Source of the DNA: Haematobia irritans
Lineage: Eukaryota; Arthropoda; Insecta; Diptera; Muscidae
Assembly (NCBI RefSeq): GCF_050003625.1
Contig: NC_134401.1
Location: 65,627,242 to 65,691,241 of the forward strand
Length of the DNA stretch: 64,000 nucleotides
Reading direction: 5' to 3'
The position numbers were made by a program, and so were the translations under genes. The notes under the pieces were generated by a model that searched no databases, had not been told where the DNA came from, and worked only from the letters and a program-made list of their open reading frames with translations. Shown here piece after piece: positions 1 to 10,823 of this stretch; the stretch's first letter is position 1, and each line of letters opens with the position of its first letter.

Positions 1-322
1 TTCAGCATCCTGTGGAAGCTAAGAAGTTTTTCAATTTGTAAAAGTTAGATAATAAGAAAATAAAAGTGTAACAAAAAATACCGATAAAAATAAAAAGTGA
101 AATTGGAAAAAATTTGTTAATTTGTCAATTTTTTTAATTTCTTCATCCAAATAAACTTCCAAGGCACAACTTCTAAAGCAATGTTAAGGATCCTAAAATG
201 GAGTACTTCCATCCTATAACAAGCCCATGTAAAATTCATTGGAGATGATCCGAGTTTGTACTACTTCCGGATCACAAATTGGGGATCCAAACTACTTTTT
301 TGGAAGCTCTTTTTTTGCTGGG
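1..322. repeat. Repeat family J, copy 1 (left part cut or degraded)
   Basis: The stretch from about 140 resembles the body of copies at 18198 and 58369 (shared words such as AACAAGCCCAT, TAAAATTCAT and CTACTTCCGGATC), and it ends at 317-322 in TTTTTTGCTGGG. Other copies begin with the reverse complement, CCCAGCAAAAAAATTGG, so the family has short terminal inverted repeats and is probably a non-autonomous DNA transposon. Bases 1-140 are AT-rich and could not be aligned. No coding potential was seen. Confidence 0.5.
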
Positions 323-412
323 TAGGTTAGGTTAGGTGGCAGCCCGATGTATCAGGCTCACTTAGACTATTCAGTCCATTGTAATACCACATTGCTGAAC
401 TTCTCTCTGGGT
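323..412 (-). mobile_element. SINE fragment, CCTAA-tailed family, 3' end only
   Basis: It reads TAGGTTAGGTTAGGTGGCAG and continues through about 90 bp that match the 3' ends of the fuller copies at 14047 and 27595. The tRNA-like head is missing, so this is a truncated copy on the minus strand. It directly abuts the end of the J element. Confidence 0.7.
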
Positions 413-1450
413 AATTATAAGATTTAAAATCTTGACGTATGTGGAAGCAAAATCAAATCAAATTGAGACAACAATTTTTCAATAATAAAGTGGATCTTCG
501 GCCGACTTTCCAATAGCACATTCACCAAAAAATTCTGCGTAATTTGCAAGCGCTGTTCATTTCTAAGAAAGATCTTGGACAGTGGAACAAAACACGAAAC
601 GTGAATCAGCTCTTTAAACCAGTGTTGCCAAGAAGATAATAGCTACAAAATTACTCTTTATATGAATTTGGAATAAATGGGCATTTCGAAACGAGTGAAT
701 GGGAACATAGCATAACGAACTAAAAATCCCTGCCCCTAAGTATCCGTTGTAACCGTATTCGACTGTATATTAAATTTTCTCAAAATGTATCATATTTGCA
801 GCATAAAGCCCCCGGTATTTAATAAAAAGAAAATCGGCTGTGATATTGGAATAAACTGTTTTTACATCAAAAATGTAAAAAAAATGTTGTTGATAAAAGT
901 TTAAACTTTTCGATGAAATAAAAAAAAAAATAAATGACATATTTGTTAACATTAAATATGGTTCATTTGCTCACCACTCATGGAAATATCCTATTACGTT
1001 TTTTTGTTCTCTAATATTTTTGTATTTTGGCAACCCAGCCTTCCATACAATCGGCTTTACTGCACAACGTTATTCAGAACATTAGGCAGGTGGAAATGAT
1101 TGACTGACACGTTAACCGCTCCAGCTCATTCACGACCTGCCGGTGCTTTTCTTATTTTTTGTGAATTTTTTTATTGAGTATGGCCTCTGTGGTTCATTAG
1201 ATGTAACACTGCCGTATGTATAAATTCAAAATCGATTAGAATTTAAATTATGTGCAATTATTCAAAAGTGTTTGTTTATTTTTAGGAAGTATTTCATGAC
1301 CATACCCACATACTAAAGCATTTTAAAAACAGAAAAATATCATTTTATTTACTAAATATTTATGAAAAATCATTTCCATGAACATAGATTTCAGCATGTA
1401 TAGGCGAGTAGTGTAAACTGATAAGTGAGTTTGTATTTTATTTAGGTATC
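413..1450. other. AT-rich intronic sequence, no gene seen
   Basis: Only short chance open frames occur. No element end or splice exon could be supported. It probably belongs to the long intron upstream of 30596. Confidence 0.5.
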
Positions 1451-1452
1451 TA

Positions 1453-1824
1453 CACGCAAAAAAAAACTAATTCTTTCCTCCCAAACGAAATTTTAGACCA
1501 ACAAGTATCGCTTCCCATTTACTTTTCGCTGTAAGGAAAGTTTGATTGAAAAAAATACGGTGAAACCTTTGAGAGGTGGACACCCCCAGTCGCCTAAATT
1601 TTGTCGACATTTGGTAGGTGTCCAGTTATGAGAGATTCATTTTAATGTGTTAATATAGCAAACGTCCCCAGACAACTATCCACTTTTGGGAGGTGTTCGG
1701 TCTTCAGAATGTCCAAGTTTGAGAAGTTTCACTGTAGTTTGAACATTTTTAAGAAATTCAAAAAACTCTAACAAAAGAACAAAGTTTTCGATACACGTTG
1801 TCTAAATGTTTTTTTTTGTGCGTG
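1453..1824 (+). mobile_element. Family G element, internally deleted copy (G1)
   Basis: It starts CACGCAAAAAAAAACTAATT and ends TTTTTTTTGTGCGTG, flanked by TA on both sides (1451-1452 and 1825-1826). The two ends match the full copy at 9108-9907, which is inverted relative to this one. The middle, including the tRNA-like modules of the full copy, is absent. A 177-bp element (I1) sits inside it. Confidence 0.75.
1558..1734 (-). mobile_element. 177-bp MITE, family I copy 1, nested in G1
   Basis: Termini CGGTGAAACC...GTTTCACTG form inverted repeats, flanked by TA at 1556-1557 and 1735-1736. It is the inverted equivalent of 2735-2911, which has exactly the same length. TA duplication plus a CAGTGAAACCTCT-type end suggests a Tc1/mariner or pogo/Tigger-type non-autonomous element; that assignment is inference. 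Confidence 0.75.
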
Positions 1825-1945
1825 TATATAGATTTGTGTGCGTGTATATAGCTTCTGTTTTGGTAAGAATGGGTTTTCATTCTTTATATTTCTCCGAAAG
1901 TATTCACAATGTGGAAAGATTATTATGGCCGTGGCATGAAATGCG

Positions 1946-2600
1946 CACTGAAAAAAATATTGTCGTGAGGTCAAAGATTTCATGTCCTTAAAATACGAAC
2001 ACAAATTTTGCTTAGCATAGAAGACGCATTTCTCTAAAATAAAGTTATTTTCCTTGTCCAAAAGTCGATAAACTTTTCAATGAAGTCGTATTGTCCTTAT
2101 AATTAAGTGATTTGACTTAAACATGGGTATCTTAACATGAAAGAAAAATTTGTAAGCTAAGGTCAACTTGACTTTAATAATTCAGAAAAATTCTTTAAAT
2201 TTAATGAAATTGTCTTTAAATTTGTTGTCTTTTTGCATCTTGACTACAAAGCAAAAAATCGTTCAAATATAGGACATGTTTTTCAAAACTTTATTTTAAA
2301 GAAGTTTTTTACTTCAAACATAGCATAATTTCTTCTGGAAGTCGAGTCCTAATTTGGAAAATAAAATTGCCGTTAACTCGTTTTTAAAGGACTTTGATAG
2401 CATATGAAGAAAAAAAGCTCAGAAAGCGAAAAATTAAAATTTGCTTCCTAGAAGCAAGTACACAAAACCTAAATTTAAAAGAGAATTGTGTCTTAAAAGT
2501 ATCCTTACTTGTATTCTCCGCTTCTTTGGCTCGGAATCAATACCAAATTTTTTAAAGTAAAGACAAAATCTTTGGAACCGAGTATGCTTTTTTTTCAGTG
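1946..2600 (+). mobile_element. Family D MITE, copy 1
   Basis: Begins CACTGAAAAAAATATTGTCG and ends GCTTTTTTTTCAGTG, with CG on both sides (1944-1945, 2601-2602). The inner terminal blocks (…AAAGATTTCATGTCC… and …GACAAAATCTTTGG…) also pair as inverted repeats. At least eight other full or partial copies occur in this window. No transposase frame. Confidence 0.85.
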
Positions 2601-2734
2601 CGATTACCCCAAATATGCGATCGTAATAGTGTACCAATCGACACCGAAGTTCAAGGTGAATCTTCATGAATCGTTGAAGTATTGAAAGACGCTTTCCAAC
2701 TCAAAAAAACTCCAGAATAAATACAATACATATA

Positions 2735-2911
2735 CAGTGAAACCTCTCAAACTTGTACACTCTGAAAGCCGGACGTCTCCCAAACATGGACATTAGTCTG
2801 GGAACGTTTTATATATTAACACATTAAAATTAACCTCTCATACCTGGAAACCTCTCAAAGGTGGACAAAATTTAGGCGACCGTGGGTGTCAACCTTTCAG
2901 AGGTTTCACTG
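2735..2911 (+). mobile_element. 177-bp MITE, family I copy 2
   Basis: Begins CAGTGAAACCTCTCAAAC and ends CAGAGGTTTCACTG, flanked by TA (2733-2734 and 2912-2913). It is inverted relative to I1, and a partial third copy lies at 4640-4773. Confidence 0.85.
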
Positions 2912-2913
2912 TA

Positions 2914-3279
2914 CTTCGTAGTTTTTTAACCTTTTATTTTGAAATTTTACTTTGAATTAAACTATTGTATTCTTGGTAGAATTTTCAAAATATTCCTCAC
3001 CAACTTCAATTACTCTACTATAACATATAATTTTGACGAATTTCTATACAGAGAAACTATGATATATAAATTATTCTATTTATACTGTAATTAAAATTGA
3101 ATTAAGTGTAAATTGGTTTTGTCGTCATCTGAGGTAGACCAGTGGTCGTCCAGGATCAACTTTAAGGATCCACGAACCTTAAATTAAGAACACATGATTT
3201 GATGTTGTTTATATGGTAGTAGTACGAACTTTATTTATTTGACCTTATATACGTATAATATTTATATTTGTCACGCAAT
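2914..3279. other. AT-rich spacer, no gene seen
   Basis: No supported feature. The 69-residue open frame starting at 3239 runs into the low-complexity tract that follows and has no recognisable domain. Confidence 0.5.
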
Positions 3280-3740
3280 GTATGCTGGGAAGTCGGTGGT
3301 TTATTATTCAGGAGAAGAGGCTTCGATTCTATTGATTCGAGCCGCTGATACGGCTCCGGCGATTGTTGATGATTCGTTGATACGGTTTTCGTTGATGAAT
3401 TATTCGGCGTCGTTGATTTTTCCGGGCTTGATAATTCGGTATTGTTGATTCAGGTGACTGGATGGTATGCCGTCGGTGGCTGTTCGATGTTGATATTTGA
3501 TCCGGTGTTGAAGATTTGGTTTTGTTGATTCGTTGATAAACCGTCAGTGGCTGTTCGGTGTTAGTTGTTCGGTTGTGTTGATTCGTCGATAAGGCGTCGA
3601 TGTTGATAATTCGGGTTGTTGAGTCGGTGATGCAGCGATGATACCTGTTCAGTGTTGATAGTTGATTCGGCGTTGATGATTCGGGTTGGTAAGTTGCTGA
3701 TCCTTTGATATGGTGTCGGTAGGGATAGTAACGAAGTCTA
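3280..3740. repeat. Degenerate tandem repeat of GTTGATNATTCGG-type words
   Basis: GTTGAT followed by ATTCG or GTTCGG recurs many times at irregular spacing of roughly 15-35 bp, in a tract clearly richer in G and C than its surroundings. Longer words recur too, for example GTCGGTGGCTGTTCG and GTCAGTGGCTGTTCGG. It is immediately followed by a different tandem array. No known family was recognised. Confidence 0.6.
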
Positions 3741-3744
3741 CAAA

Positions 3745-4030
3745 CTACGTGCCGAAACTACTAGTGAAAGCAAGCTAATTTCCGAAACAATTAGTGCGGT
3801 AGCAAGCTAATAGCCGAAGCTACCAATGCGGAAGCAAGCAAATCGCCGGAAAAACTTTTAGTGCGGAAGCAAGCTAATTGCCGAAACAATTAGTGAGGAA
3901 GCAAACTAGTAGCTGAAGCTATTAGTACGGAAGCAAGCTAATCGTCGAAAACCGATTAGTGCGGAAGCAAGATAATCGCCGAAAAACAATTAGTGTAGAA
4001 GCAAGCTAAATGTCGAAACACTTAATGCAG
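3745..4030. repeat. Tandem array of about eight ~33-bp hairpin units
   Basis: The word AGCAAG (once AGCAAA) occurs near 3769, 3801, 3833, 3868, 3899, 3932, 3966 and 3998, a mean spacing near 33 bp. Between these anchors, many units contain an inverted repeat around a CGAA or TGAA loop. Clear stems are CTAATT/AATTAG, CTAATTG/CAATTAG, CTAGTAGC/GCTATTAG and CTAATCG/CGATTAG. The stem sequences differ between units while pairing is kept. Other units pair only partly. Function and family are unknown. Confidence 0.7.
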
Positions 4031-4639
4031 AGGTTGAGTTCCTGTTGCATAGTGTCAACTGCCAGCAGTCGTGCCACTCGTCGTGTTCATACCTTTCGGC
4101 TGTCGGGACTCATGCCTGTTGCTGCGAAAACTCGAAGTTATTTTCCCGTGCAGTCATGATGTGGATGAGAATTATGTTCATACAGCATAAAAATAAATGA
4201 TGTTGAAAGACAGAATGCTTTGTCAATGATTGTCCTCATACTCATCCAGATTGCATTGACCGATAGTGGCCACACAAAGTACGCATAGAATGACAATATT
4301 GAATTCTTATATAGAAGAAAAATGATTTAATGTAAGGACGAATACATTTTGTTCCATACTGTGGGTAATTTATAGCGATACAGAGTATAGTGGTTACCAA
4401 ATGTATTTCGTTTCGTTACATAAGTTCAGGTGAATATTTTTGGGGCTACCAATTTAGCCATTTATGTGCAATGCAATGCTTAATTAGGGATCTTCTGAAT
4501 TATCGCCCTCATTTGATATCAACACAAAGTCGATTGTGACAACACACGATAACATGTCCATTTTTGTAGAAGTAGTAATATTTCCAAATTAAAGATTAAG
4601 AGAAATAAAAACTAAGTCTCTATTATAAGAAGTGATCGG
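4031..4639. other. Non-coding sequence after the hairpin array
   Basis: The first ~120 bp remain relatively GC-rich and may belong to the same element as the arrays; the rest is AT-rich. No gene was seen. Confidence 0.4.
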
Positions 4640-4773
4640 GATCTAAATTTTATCCACATTTGGGAAGTGTTCAGTTATGAGATGTTAATTTTAGTGTGTT
4701 AATATAGCTAACATCTGACGACAATTGAGAAGTTTCCGATTTACTGAGTGTCCAATATTGAAAGTTTTCACTG
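4640..4773 (+). mobile_element. Family I MITE, copy 3, truncated
   Basis: Right end GTTTTCACTG followed by TA, and internal words (TTTTATCCACATTTGGG, GTTCAGTTATGAGA, GTGTTAATATAGC) match family I. The left terminus is missing. Confidence 0.65.
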
Positions 4774-4980
4774 TACTATATAATCGTATAATAAAGTTAA
4801 TGAGTAATTACAATATTTCTTTAAAAAAAAGCATTTCCCATACGAGAAAAATCAAAAATTTCCAAATGAGATTTTTTTAAATTGGTTGATTTGTGGTAGA
4901 ATTTTTTTGGAAATGAAGATAGATTTTTTTTAACTCGCGTTGCAAGCGTGCTCGAAAATGGCAATATTGCCAAATTTATA

Positions 4981-5210
4981 CAGTGGTCGTTCTATACAAA
5001 AACAAAACTCAGGTATTTAGTTGTTATTTAGATAACATTTTTGTTAAAACAAAGAAAAAAAACATTGAAAAAAATATCAATTCAAATCAATTAGTGTCTG
5101 ATAATTATTTGTATATACACAAGTTCTACTGGACTGCCCATACAAACAAGTGTCATTCACACTATTGGACATTCGTAGAAGCGAACGTGCTTACTATTGG
5201 GCTTCCACTG
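4981..5210. mobile_element. 230-bp putative MITE with CAGTGG termini
   Basis: Begins CAGTGGTCGTTCTATAC and ends GGGCTTCCACTG, flanked by TA on both sides (4979-4980 and 5211-5212). The inverted repeats are short. An open frame crosses it but shows no domain. Confidence 0.5.
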
Positions 5211-5212
5211 TA

Positions 5213-6262
5213 TTATACTGTATATTGTGATTAAAGATTATAGAAATGTGGTGAGTCCGAAAATCGGAACATGGACGATTTGACTTTGAAACTTTTTCGC
5301 TTCTAGTGATGGAAGATTGGTAAATGGTGTCCTTTTTAAAGTCTGTTCCTATAAACCTGCTCCAGAACTTGTACTTAACAACGAGTCACCGACATGTCCT
5401 ATAGTCTAAATTGACCCGTCCCTAGTCCTGGACTCACTCGTTGGTTGATCCATTTCCCGTAGGACAGTTACGATCAATGGTGTGTGCTATCGGTGCAAAG
5501 TTCCACACAGGCTCCATTACTCAAAAGGAATTTTTTGTCGAAAGTTAGAAAATTCATCAGCATTTTTTCTTCCATTGTAACCATTGCAAACATGTAAGAA
5601 ATTTTGAATGAAGTACAATTCATAATGAATTTGTTAATCACAGCGAATTTCAGAAAATTACGCATACAAAAATTATCCCGTAAAACGTTAAATTCATTTA
5701 CAATTTTAGTGACACCTAGGATGTTAAGAGTTTAATAACGCTCTCGATTTTAATCATCCTCGTGTTTTCAGTTAGGTTTTCAGGTAAATAAAAATAAAAT
5801 TATTCGTGAGTCACGGTTTTCTCGTGAGACACTTCATTATTGGTGAGTGCACGGGAGTGCGAGTTTTTAATAGATTTCCGTGCGTGAATACAAATTTTCT
5901 TTTTGGAGTGTGCGTGAGCAAAATATTACAACTCCAAATACCTTGCTCCCGCCTTCATCGTCAGCGTGTACTGTGCCGTATCGTCTCCTATTTATTACGT
6001 TTTACTTTTTATACAATTGCTCCGTCTCCTGTCGGTGGTTGTATAATCGAATAAAAGTTTGCAAACAAACGAAATGAAAACAACTCGGTATGTGGCACAT
6101 CAGGCTTATTGATAAAAGAAGGAGGGAACAGCCGGTTGGCATAGGGTATGTTTGGAAATAGTAAACGCTGCGATTTGTTTTTTATATCGAACGTTGTGCA
6201 AAATGGGCTGTCTAGCAAACACAAATATACATGTGTATGTGTGTCATCTAAATAAAAACAAA
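5213..6262. other. Intronic sequence, no gene supported
   Basis: Several overlapping open frames of 60-100 codons occur near 5800-6300 with no recognised domain or splice context. A few CGTGAG words near 5805-5930 resemble the cluster at 8041-8470. Confidence 0.4.
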
Positions 6263-6263
6263 G

Positions 6264-7323
6264 CACGCACAGAAAAACCATGTTTGGACATGGTTGCCGC
6301 ATTCATTTAATGCTTATCTAGAGCATGTAATTGCCGCGAAAACCATGTATTTTGTCTTTGTAAAAATAGTTTTCGAACGGAGAAAAATGTATGGTGGCAA
6401 TAAGCATTTGAATGGTTCTCAAATACCGCAAACATGTTCTATTATTTAAATGATAGAATTTGAGACCATTACATGGTCAGGAAAATCATGTACCTGACCA
6501 TTCAATTTTTTTTTTACTTTTTTGCAGGGAAAAAAATATTTGTATAGGTTACGTATAGACATGTCTAGAACCATTACATGACCATAAAGACCATGCAGCG
6601 AAAAGAATTTTATAAAAACATTGAGCAGGTACACACGATTTTCATTTACAGTGTTTTGTGTTAATTTATTTATTCAGAAGGGGCACGTGGTGTTATGTGA
6701 ACACAAAAAAGGAAAGTGTAATTGAAAAAATGTACCTGTTTTTTGTTCTGTATTTTGCTATATGGTATCATTTATTTTTATTTGCAGTTACATGATGTCT
6801 GCGTTTGTACATTTGAAGGGCACGATGTAAATATGGAATAATTACTTATTGTTGAAATTGAAATAAAATAGAGTGTGTAAAAATATATGATGTTTGCTTA
6901 AACAGCATTATAAATACAAATAAACAATGAATTAGTTTATAAATAAATAAAAACAAATAAATAAAGTTAATTTTGTATTTTCTTTTCTCAAGTGGCGTCC
7001 TTTTATCGACGATGAAAAAAGTTTTTTTCATAAAGATCAAAACATTTTAGGTTGTGACCATGTTCTTTTTAGCTAGAAGAAAAACATTTTGAATGAATGC
7101 CATAACATTTTAAATCGTGACCATTGTCTTTTCATTCAAACAAAATTCTTTTTATCAATATAATAACATTTTAGATTAGGAGAATTTTATTTTTCTTAGA
7201 ACCATGTTCACTGAGCCAACATGGTTACAGGTGAAAATGTTACATGGTGCCGCAAAAATAGCTCCTATCGTATTATTTTGCTCTTCAAATATGATTGTGA
7301 CAATCATGTTTCTTCTCTGCGTG
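6264..7323 (+). mobile_element. Family B element, copy 1
   Basis: Starts CACGCACAGAAAAACCATG and ends CATGTTTCTTCTCTGCGTG, so the ~20-bp ends are near-perfect inverted repeats. It is collinear with the copy at 21377-23468, which has an extra insertion. The flanking dinucleotides differ here (AG and AA), so its target duplication has either decayed or was never 2 bp. It contains palindromic words such as CATGTTTGGACATGG. No transposase. Confidence 0.8.
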
Positions 7324-7916
7324 AACCAAATCGACGTTTTATAATGTAGGATTGGGTTAGGTTCAAAGTTTAATTTCAGCCGCAAAAAAGTGGCAACATT
7401 TGAATTTTGGTGCTTATAAAAAATTTAAGTATTTAATCTTAAAATATGATCATTTTAGCACGATGAAAAAAGTTATTTTATAGGAAAAATGAACTAGCTC
7501 ATGCCAAAATTGAACTAAATATTATTAGATTTTTCGAGATTTCCAAAATGCATTGTTAAAATAACGAGAATTTACTGACAGTTTTCCAAACTACCATTTT
7601 CGGTGTATTCTGTTCATAAAAGCAAAAATTTACTAAACTTAAAGAAAAAAATCATTGACGCCAAATTATTGTCATATTAATCATTCTTACTGTTTTTAAG
7701 AAGTGTTCGAAAATTTCCTTCTACTTTAGTTAGCATTGAACATATTTTGCAGAAGCACTTTGCCTTTGAAAAATATAACATACTTGGGAACATCTTCTCT
7801 CAATAAGATGAGTAATTTACATATAAACATCAATATTTTTCTGTAGAATCATATGGTTCTTTAATTTACTCCAAACTTCCAATCAACCTAGAAGATGCTT
7901 CAAACCACATGACTTA
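7324..7916. other. AT-rich sequence, no gene seen
   Basis: No supported feature; only general AT-rich similarity to the H elements was noted. Confidence 0.4.
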
Positions 7917-8040
7917 TTAACCCTTTCGACCCCGAATTTTTATATATATCGCATACTCTCAATCGTGTTTAAGTCATTTAATTCAATTAATTATTAAGTA
8001 ATTCACAATTAAGTAACAACAAATCTCGTAACTCAGGAAA

Positions 8041-8470
8041 ATTTTCGGAACACGACAATTGGTGTGATTCACGACAAATCTCATGATTCGCTGCAGTTAC
8101 TGATCAGTAAGTAACATTCATAAATCACGACGGAACAATTCGCAAAATTCAAATATATTTCGCAATCAAACAACGGACGCTACTGAAATATTTAGCGTGA
8201 TAAAATCCGTGAAGGTGATTAAAATCGGTGAGCTTGAATCGTGAACGTGAGTTTGTTCTTTAGTGTGATTTTTTTCAGTCTCTGTCTTAACGTGAATTTG
8301 AATTTTATCGTGAGTGTGAATTGGATCGTGAACGTGAATTTTAATCGTGAGCGTGATTTCCGAGATATTATACTCACGCTAATCACGAACACAATCAAAT
8401 TTTTGTTTACTCCCGTTCACGCACATTTACGAGATTTAGTTTAAATTTCGTTCACGACTTCGCGTGAATC
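8041..8470. repeat. Cluster of CGTGA / TCACG words inside the piggyBac-like element
   Basis: Words such as TCGTGAACGTGAATTT, TCGTGAGTGTGAATT and TCGTGAGCGTGATT recur along the + strand from about 8216 to 8360. Their reverse complements (TCACGAAC, GTTCACGC) recur on either side. The tract forms a loose inverted arrangement and may be a protein-binding or subterminal region of the element; that is inference. Confidence 0.55.
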
Positions 8471-9355
8471 ATGCGTTATTCACAAAAATGTTTTGTTTTT
8501 TTTTTTGTTCTGAACCCATGCCAGTTTAACTGGCGGTCTAAAAAACCAAAGTATAGTAAAGCGCCAATATTCGTGCTAATCCACCAGTATGTTGCCAAGA
8601 TGGCTGATATCTATGGCTTCTTCCGTTTTTGCGATTCCTTTCAAATTCCCCCTCAGCACAGCAGATATGTCTTCCACATCATTGCCGCATTCCTAATCAC
8701 TGAGACATCCCAATCGAAGTTCAAAATTTGTTTAATATCATTGTTTTTCAAACCTTTTTTCTCTAGGTCCCATGTCCAATAATATGTAATTTTACTACCA
8801 CAATTTCCCAAAGTTGCCCACAGGCAACTTTTCCATTTTAAAAATTTCTCACTTGTTGTTTTTTGCAATTCTAAGATTTGACTTCCACAAATGTTTTATT
8901 TAATATGTACTAAAACAGATTTAATAAAAACGTTTAATACTTTTGTTGTAATTTTTGAACAAATCCCATTTATGAAATCCGTTTTTCAAATTCGCAAATA
9001 TTTTTTTCTTGAGGCAAGCGCGTATTAATGAAAATAAACTTGCTAAATGACAAAATAACATACTAACTGTTTTTTAAGTCAACTTAACACTTGTAGCTTT
9101 CGATACACACGCAAAAAAAAAAAAAGTTTGGAAAACGTGTACCGAAAACGTTTTTCTTTTGTTAGAGTTTTTTGAATTGCTTCGAAAATTTTAAACTTTT
9201 ATCACCAAAAAATTCGTTTGTTACAAAATTTTTATTTTTTCAACAACAAAATATATTTTTGAACCAACAACACAGTCCATTTCGTTTATATCAAGCACTG
9301 TTCTTTTCTGACTTTAAGTCTGGAATATACGTAAAACAAAATTGTTTGGTGTTCT

Positions 9356-9424
9356 GTCGAAGCAGGGATCGAACCCACCCTAGGCATGCAAGGCGGACGT
9401 AGCAACCACTGCTCCACGATGCCC
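9356..9424 (-). repeat. tRNA-like module in G2 (minus)
   Basis: Read on the minus strand it contains a box A-like region (GAGCAGTGGTTGC) and a box B (GGGTTCGATCCC), the two internal RNA polymerase III promoter elements of tRNAs. There is no convincing intact acceptor stem, so it is not called a tRNA gene. Confidence 0.6.
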
Positions 9425-9536
9425 AACTAAATATATATTTCTGTTAAACAAAGTTTGTTGAAAGGGCTCGTGGGCGCCGCAAGCTATGCCATATAAATAT
9501 AACTTTTAATAATAATTGTCTATTGATGACAATAAC

Positions 9537-9609
9537 AGCTACATGGCTCAGTGGTTAGTGTGTTGGCTTACAAGTTGCATGGTCCACGGTTCGATACTCC
9601 GTCCAGGCG
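9537..9609 (+). repeat. tRNA-like module in G2 (plus)
   Basis: Contains a box A-like stretch (GGCTCAGTGGTTAGTGTG) and a box B-like stretch (GGTTCGATACT). It points away from the minus-strand module about 110 bp to its left. Confidence 0.6.
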
Positions 9610-10167
9610 AAAGGTAAAATTTAAAAAATTTGTAAAATCGAATAATTTCTTACATATGGTTTGTATTACAAGAAAAAGGGGATAAAAACTAAAAACCTCG
9701 TGGAAGTGAGAAAGATGTGAGAGAAAATGCAATTAGTCAGAAAGTTAGTCTTTAGGAAATTGTTTTTACATGCTGGAAAAGAATAAACGTTTATCACAAA
9801 AAGTATATACTTTTCTTCCAAATAAACTTCCTTACAGCGAAAAGCAAATGAGAAACGATCTTTTTTGTCTAAAATTTCGTTTGGGAAGAAATAATTTTTT
9901 TTGCGTGCAGTTAGAGTTTTATGAACAAAAACAACGCTGACAGGTAGTCTCAAAATACAAAAAGTTGCCCACAGGCAACTTTATGGTCGAAAGGGTTAAC
10001 TCGTTTTAATATATGAAAGCCTCAATTTAAAATAAAATTTTTACAACAATAATTGTCCTAGTTTAGTTTTAGGGTATTTTAATTTCTGTGATTGTTAATA
10101 AATAAACTACTGGTTAGTCACTTCTTCATAATAGAGACTACACTGTTAGAAAAATATGTTTTTCATA

Positions 10168-10823
10168 CACTGAAAAAAATTTTGACGTGATATTAAAGAT
10201 TACGCAACCTAAATTTTAGGATGCGAAATTTACAAAATATTAAGGACAAATTTCTTTAAAATAATGAAATTTTAATTAAAATAAAGTTTGTAATCTTTGC
10301 TTCAAAAATATTTTCCATTAGGACACAAATTTTGTAAATTTGTATCCCTCCGTTAAAGTCGCATGTCTTTGAACTAAGTCTAATTTTCCTTAAAGTAAAG
10401 AAACACATTTTTGATATAAAGAAATTGTCCTTAAATTAACTGAAATAATGAAACTTTAGATTTAAGATAAAAACGCTTCAAATATAGGCTAAGACTTATT
10501 TTGAGGATTTAGCGTCTTTGGTTTAAAGTTTTTTTGGAATTAAGAAAACATTTTTTTTGAAGCATCCCTTATAATTTAGATTTTTAAACTGGCATTTATT
10601 TGAACGTGACTACCTTTATTAATAAACCTCGAAAAGAGAATGCAAATTTGATAAATGAGATCTGTACCCTAATTTAATTTTATTGGTCCTAGATTTAAAG
10701 CCAGATAGGTCGCTAAAAAATTTCTTTATTTTAAAGAAGCCGCATCTTTGGCTCGGAATCAATAGCAAAATCCTTAAGGGAAGGTCAAAATCTTTCGATC
10801 CAAGTAAACTTTTTTTTTGAGTA
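10168..10823 (+). mobile_element. Family D MITE, divergent copy 2, nested in C1
   Basis: Starts CACTGAAAAAAATTTTGACG and ends TTTTTTTTTGAGTA, with TA at 10166-10167 and 10824-10825. C2 and C3 show the uninterrupted site (TTTTTCATATGTTCCG), so the insertion and its TA duplication are directly visible. Confidence 0.85.

Larger units (their letters stand above)
9108..9907 (-). mobile_element. Family G element, full copy (G2), with two tRNA-like modules
   Basis: Ends are CACGCAAAAAAAAAAAAA and AATTTTTTTTGCGTG, flanked by CA on both sides (9106-9107, 9908-9909). It lies inside the piggyBac-like element. Orientation is inverted relative to G1 and G3. It carries two divergent tRNA-like modules in the middle. 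Confidence 0.85.
7921..9995. mobile_element. piggyBac-like non-autonomous element
   Basis: CCCTTTCGACC at 7921 is matched by its inverted copy GGTCGAAAGGG ending at 9995, and TTAA lies on both sides (7917-7920 and 9996-9999). TTAA duplications with CCC-starting ends are the hallmark of the piggyBac superfamily. No piggyBac transposase could be read; a 71-codon minus frame at 8653-8868 is unassigned. A perfect 20-bp palindrome (AAGTTGCC, CACA loop, GGCAACTT) occurs twice, at 8811-8830 and 9962-9981. A G element (9108-9907) is inserted inside. Confidence 0.75.

Noticed and set aside
3239..3448. 69-codon frame as a small gene
   Set aside because: It lies in a degenerate tandem repeat; no signal peptide, domain or splice site supports it.
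3745..4030. CRISPR-like repeat array
   Set aside because: Unit spacing is near 33 bp, but there are no unique spacers of constant length between conserved repeats and the context is an animal intron. The hairpin units themselves form the array.
5806..6302. Overlapping 60-97 codon frames on both strands
   Set aside because: Mutually overlapping, no domains, and partly run into the B element at 6264.
8653..8868. piggyBac transposase fragment
   Set aside because: Location inside a TTAA-flanked element is suggestive, but no DDD motif or other piggyBac signature could be read.
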